From assembly GCF_001542415.1 (NCBI RefSeq), contig NZ_LNCU01000041.1, positions 109,429-173,428 of the forward strand: a stretch of DNA of 64,000 bases, written 5' to 3'. A program made the translations under genes and the position numbers. Shown here in pieces: positions 61,823-64,000 of this stretch. This DNA is from Bradyrhizobium macuxiense. GTDB taxonomy: Bacteria > Pseudomonadota > Alphaproteobacteria > Rhizobiales > Xanthobacteraceae. Below the pieces are notes generated by a model. The model was not told where the DNA came from and searched no databases. It worked only from the letters and a program-made list of their open reading frames with translations. How positions within the stretch are numbered: the stretch's first letter is position 1; every line of letters starts with the position of its first letter.

Positions 61823-64000
61823 TTAAGCGCGCACGAGCGCCGGTTCGCCGGATGGGCCGAGCAGGCGCCTGAGCTCGGTGGCCGGCTTCGGCGGGCTGAA
61901 CAGATAGCCCTGCATCTCGGTGCAGCCGAGTTCGCGCAGCAGGTCGCGCTGCTGTTCGGTTTCGACGCCTTCCGCGGTCGTGGTCATGTTGCGCGAGGTG
62001 GCGATGTTCACCACCGACTGCACGATCGTCGCCGAGCCGTCGACGGTGATGTCGCTGACGAAGCTGCGGTCGATCTTGATCTTGTCGAACGGGAAACGCT
62101 TCAGGTAGCTCAGCGAGGAATAACCGGTGCCGAAATCGTCGAGCGCGATGCGCACGCCGATGGCACGCAGCTGGTGCAGGATCGCGAGCGCCATCTCGTC
62201 GTCGCCGATCAGCACGGCTTCCGTGATCTCGAGCTCGAGCCGGCTCGGCTTCAGGCGGGAGGCGTCGAGCGCGCTCGCGACCTTCAGCGCCAGGCTGATG
62301 TTCTTGAACTGGATCGGGGACACGTTGACGGCAAGGCGGATGTGATCGGGCCATTTCGCCGCTTCCATGCAGGCGGTCCGCAGCACCCATTCGCCGAGCT
62401 CGCCGATCAGGCCGGTGTCCTCGGCGATCGGGATGAATTCGGCCGGCGAGATCAAGCCGCGCTCGGCATGCCGCCAGCGCAGCAGCGCCTCGCAGCCCGT
62501 CACCTGGTTGCTGTTGAGGTCGAGCAGCGGCTGATAGTGGATCTCGAAGCCGCCGTCGGTCATCGCCTGGCGCAGATCCTGTTCCATCGTCAGCCGCGCG
62601 CGGGCCATCGCGCCCATCTCGGGCTCGAAGAAGCGGTGGGTGCGGCGGCCCTCGGCCTTGGCGCCGTACATCGCGATGTCGGCATTGCGGATCAGCTGGT
62701 CGAGGTCGGTACCGTCGCGCGGCGCCAGCGCGACGCCGATGCTGGCGTCGGTCGACAGATGATGGCCGAGGCAGTCGCAGGGCTGCCGGATCGCGCGATG
62801 CACGCTGGCGACGAAATCCTCGACATCGCTGATGCCGCGGATCGCGGTCTGGATCACCGCGAACTCGTCGCCGCCGAGCCGCGCGATGAGGTCGCCTTCG
62901 CATAGACAGGCCTTGATGCGGCCGGCAATGGTCTTGAGCAGCTCGTCGCCGACATGGTGGCCGAGCGAATCGTTGATGCTCTTGAATTCGTCGATGTCGA
63001 TGTAGAGCAGGGCGAATTGCTGGCCTTGCTTTGCCTTCTCCAGCTCGCGCTCGATCTGCTCGCGGAACAGCACGCGGTTCGGCAGATCCGTCAGGGCGTC
63101 GTAGTGAGCGAGATGTGCGATCCGCTCGTTGGCGCGCCGCCGCTCGGTGACGTCGTCCACGACGGTGATGATATAGCGCGGCATGCCGGCCTGGTCGCGG
63201 ATGCCGATCCGGCGCGAGGTGATGTAATGCTCGCCGGTGATATGGCTGAGCCAGCGGTGTTCATCCTTGAAGAAGCCGTCGGCCGATTCCAGGACCATGT
63301 TGTCGTCTTCGGCGATCACCTGGGCGTGCGCCGGCGGGAAGATGTCGAGCGCCGTCTTGCCGATGATGTTCTCGCGCGAGGTGCCGAAATGGGTCTCGGC
63401 GACGCGGTTGACCAGCAGATAGCGGCGCGTATGGGCATCCTTCACCGTGATCTGCGAGGGGATATGGTCCACGATCTCGCGCAGGAAGGCGTTGTTGCGG
63501 TCGCGCTCCTGTTCCAGGTTGCGCCGTTCCGTGATGTCCTCGAGCGTGGCGACCCAACCGCCATGGGCCAGCGGCTGGTTGACGATCGAGAAGCTGCGCC
63601 CATCGATGGTGGGAGTGACGACCTCCGTCACCTGTCCGTTCGCGATATTGGTGCGGACCGTCGCGCAGAACTCGTCGACGTCGCCGACGAATGATCCGGT
63701 CACCTTGCGATGCCGCATCACCTCCTCGAAGCTGCAGCCGGGCTTGATGAGGTCGGCCGCGAGCCCGCACATGTCGAGATAACGCTGGTTGCAGACCACC
63801 ATGCGCGCCGAGGCGTCGAACAGCACGAGCCCCTGGATCATGTTGTTGAGCGCGGTGTCGAGCCGCTGCCGCTCCGCTTCGAGCCGCTGCTGCGCCTCGC
63901 GATTCTGCCGCCTGATCTGCCGGATCAGGACATACAGCACCAGCGCGACGACCGTGGCTGCGAGCGTCGCTGCTGAGATCAGGAAGCGGGTCTGCGCCCG
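61823..64000 (-). CDS. PAS-GGDEF-EAL cyclic di-GMP protein (partial)
   Basis: At least 725 residues, still open at the right edge. A TM helix (FLISAATLAATVVALVLYV) is followed by PAS domains (from RLDTALNNMIQGLVLFDASA, and a second at NNAFLREIVDHIPSQITVKD), then GGDEF with RLGGDEFAVIQ, and EAL with GCEALLRWRHAERG and DDFGTGYSSLSYL. Both catalytic signatures are intact, so cyclase and phosphodiesterase activity are both possible. Confidence 0.93.
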   Translation of the reverse strand, partial: RAQTRFLISAATLAATVVALVLYVLIRQIRRQNREAQQRLEAERQRLDTALNNMIQGLVLFDASARMVVCNQRYLDMCGLAADLIKPGCSFEEVMRHRKVTGSFVGDVDEFCATVRTNIANGQVTEVVTPTIDGRSFSIVNQPLAHGGWVATLEDITERRNLEQERDRNNAFLREIVDHIPSQITVKDAHTRRYLLVNRVAETHFGTSRENIIGKTALDIFPPAHAQVIAEDDNMVLESADGFFKDEHRWLSHITGEHYITSRRIGIRDQAGMPRYIITVVDDVTERRRANERIAHLAHYDALTDLPNRVLFREQIERELEKAKQGQQFALLYIDIDEFKSINDSLGHHVGDELLKTIAGRIKACLCEGDLIARLGGDEFAVIQTAIRGISDVEDFVASVHRAIRQPCDCLGHHLSTDASIGVALAPRDGTDLDQLIRNADIAMYGAKAEGRRTHRFFEPEMGAMARARLTMEQDLRQAMTDGGFEIHYQPLLDLNSNQVTGCEALLRWRHAERGLISPAEFIPIAEDTGLIGELGEWVLRTACMEAAKWPDHIRLAVNVSPIQFKNISLALKVASALDASRLKPSRLELEITEAVLIGDDEMALAILHQLRAIGVRIALDDFGTGYSSLSYLKRFPFDKIKIDRSFVSDITVDGSATIVQSVVNIATSRNMTTTAEGVETEQQRDLLRELGCTEMQGYLFSPPKPATELRRLLGPSGEPALVRA

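Overview
The window is a stretch of high-GC alphaproteobacterial chromosome, most likely Bradyrhizobium or a close relative. The evidence is the gene order rpsT-dnaA-dnaN-recF, several families of short palindromic repeats of the kind scattered through Bradyrhizobium genomes, CcrM-type GANTC sites upstream of dnaA, and many Bug-type, P450, acyl-CoA ligase and aromatic-catabolism-like genes. Species naming is inference; no rRNA is present.

Layout. 0-6 kb: replication-initiation block on the minus strand (rpsT, a 1.2-kb AT-richer leader, dnaA, dnaN, recF). A small GIY-YIG nuclease gene sits between dnaN and recF, with REP-like palindromes on both sides. 6-14.6 kb: housekeeping and accessory genes (msrA, a polysaccharide-export lipoprotein, two alpha/beta hydrolases, an IorAB-type molybdenum hydroxylase, an HD-GYP protein). 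14.8-19.6 kb: P450, acyl-CoA ligase, VOC protein and Bug-type solute-binding protein. 19.7-25.3 kb: ArsR-SRPBCC-DUF899 cluster, a frameshifted DUF1428 gene, a membrane-protein/winged-helix/cis-prenyltransferase operon behind a palindromic promoter, a decayed BchE-like radical SAM gene and two very small conserved-looking ORFs. 25.4-33.3 kb: threonine ammonia-lyase, GST, beta-lactamase-fold hydrolase, LuxR-type regulator and more hydrolases. 34-40.6 kb: an RND efflux pair and a YgiQ-type radical SAM gene.

41-54 kb is an accessory region ending at a tRNA-Arg(CCG) gene. It holds a DegP-like protein whose catalytic histidine is lysine, a broken thermonuclease gene, a fluoride-exporter locus (DUF190 plus two crcB), and what I consider the main find. 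This is a self-contained sigma-54 two-component module: histidine kinase and NtrC-type regulator, two paralogous two-repeat proteins of unknown function (one exported), an MFS transporter, an ArsB/NhaD-type transporter and a metallophosphoesterase. Two near-consensus -24/-12 promoters (before the exported repeat protein and before the metallophosphoesterase) each carry the same dyad element centred 83 bp upstream of the -24 GG, which predicts one regulon. N- and C-terminal scraps of MFS genes bracket the module.

54-61.3 kb: a flavin monooxygenase gene, a hydrolase fragment, then a LysR regulator divergent from a five-gene catabolic operon (MFS transporter, amidohydrolase, Rieske protein, isocitrate-lyase/PEP-mutase family enzyme, VOC protein). 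The window closes with a YccF protein and a PAS-GGDEF-EAL protein that runs off the right edge.
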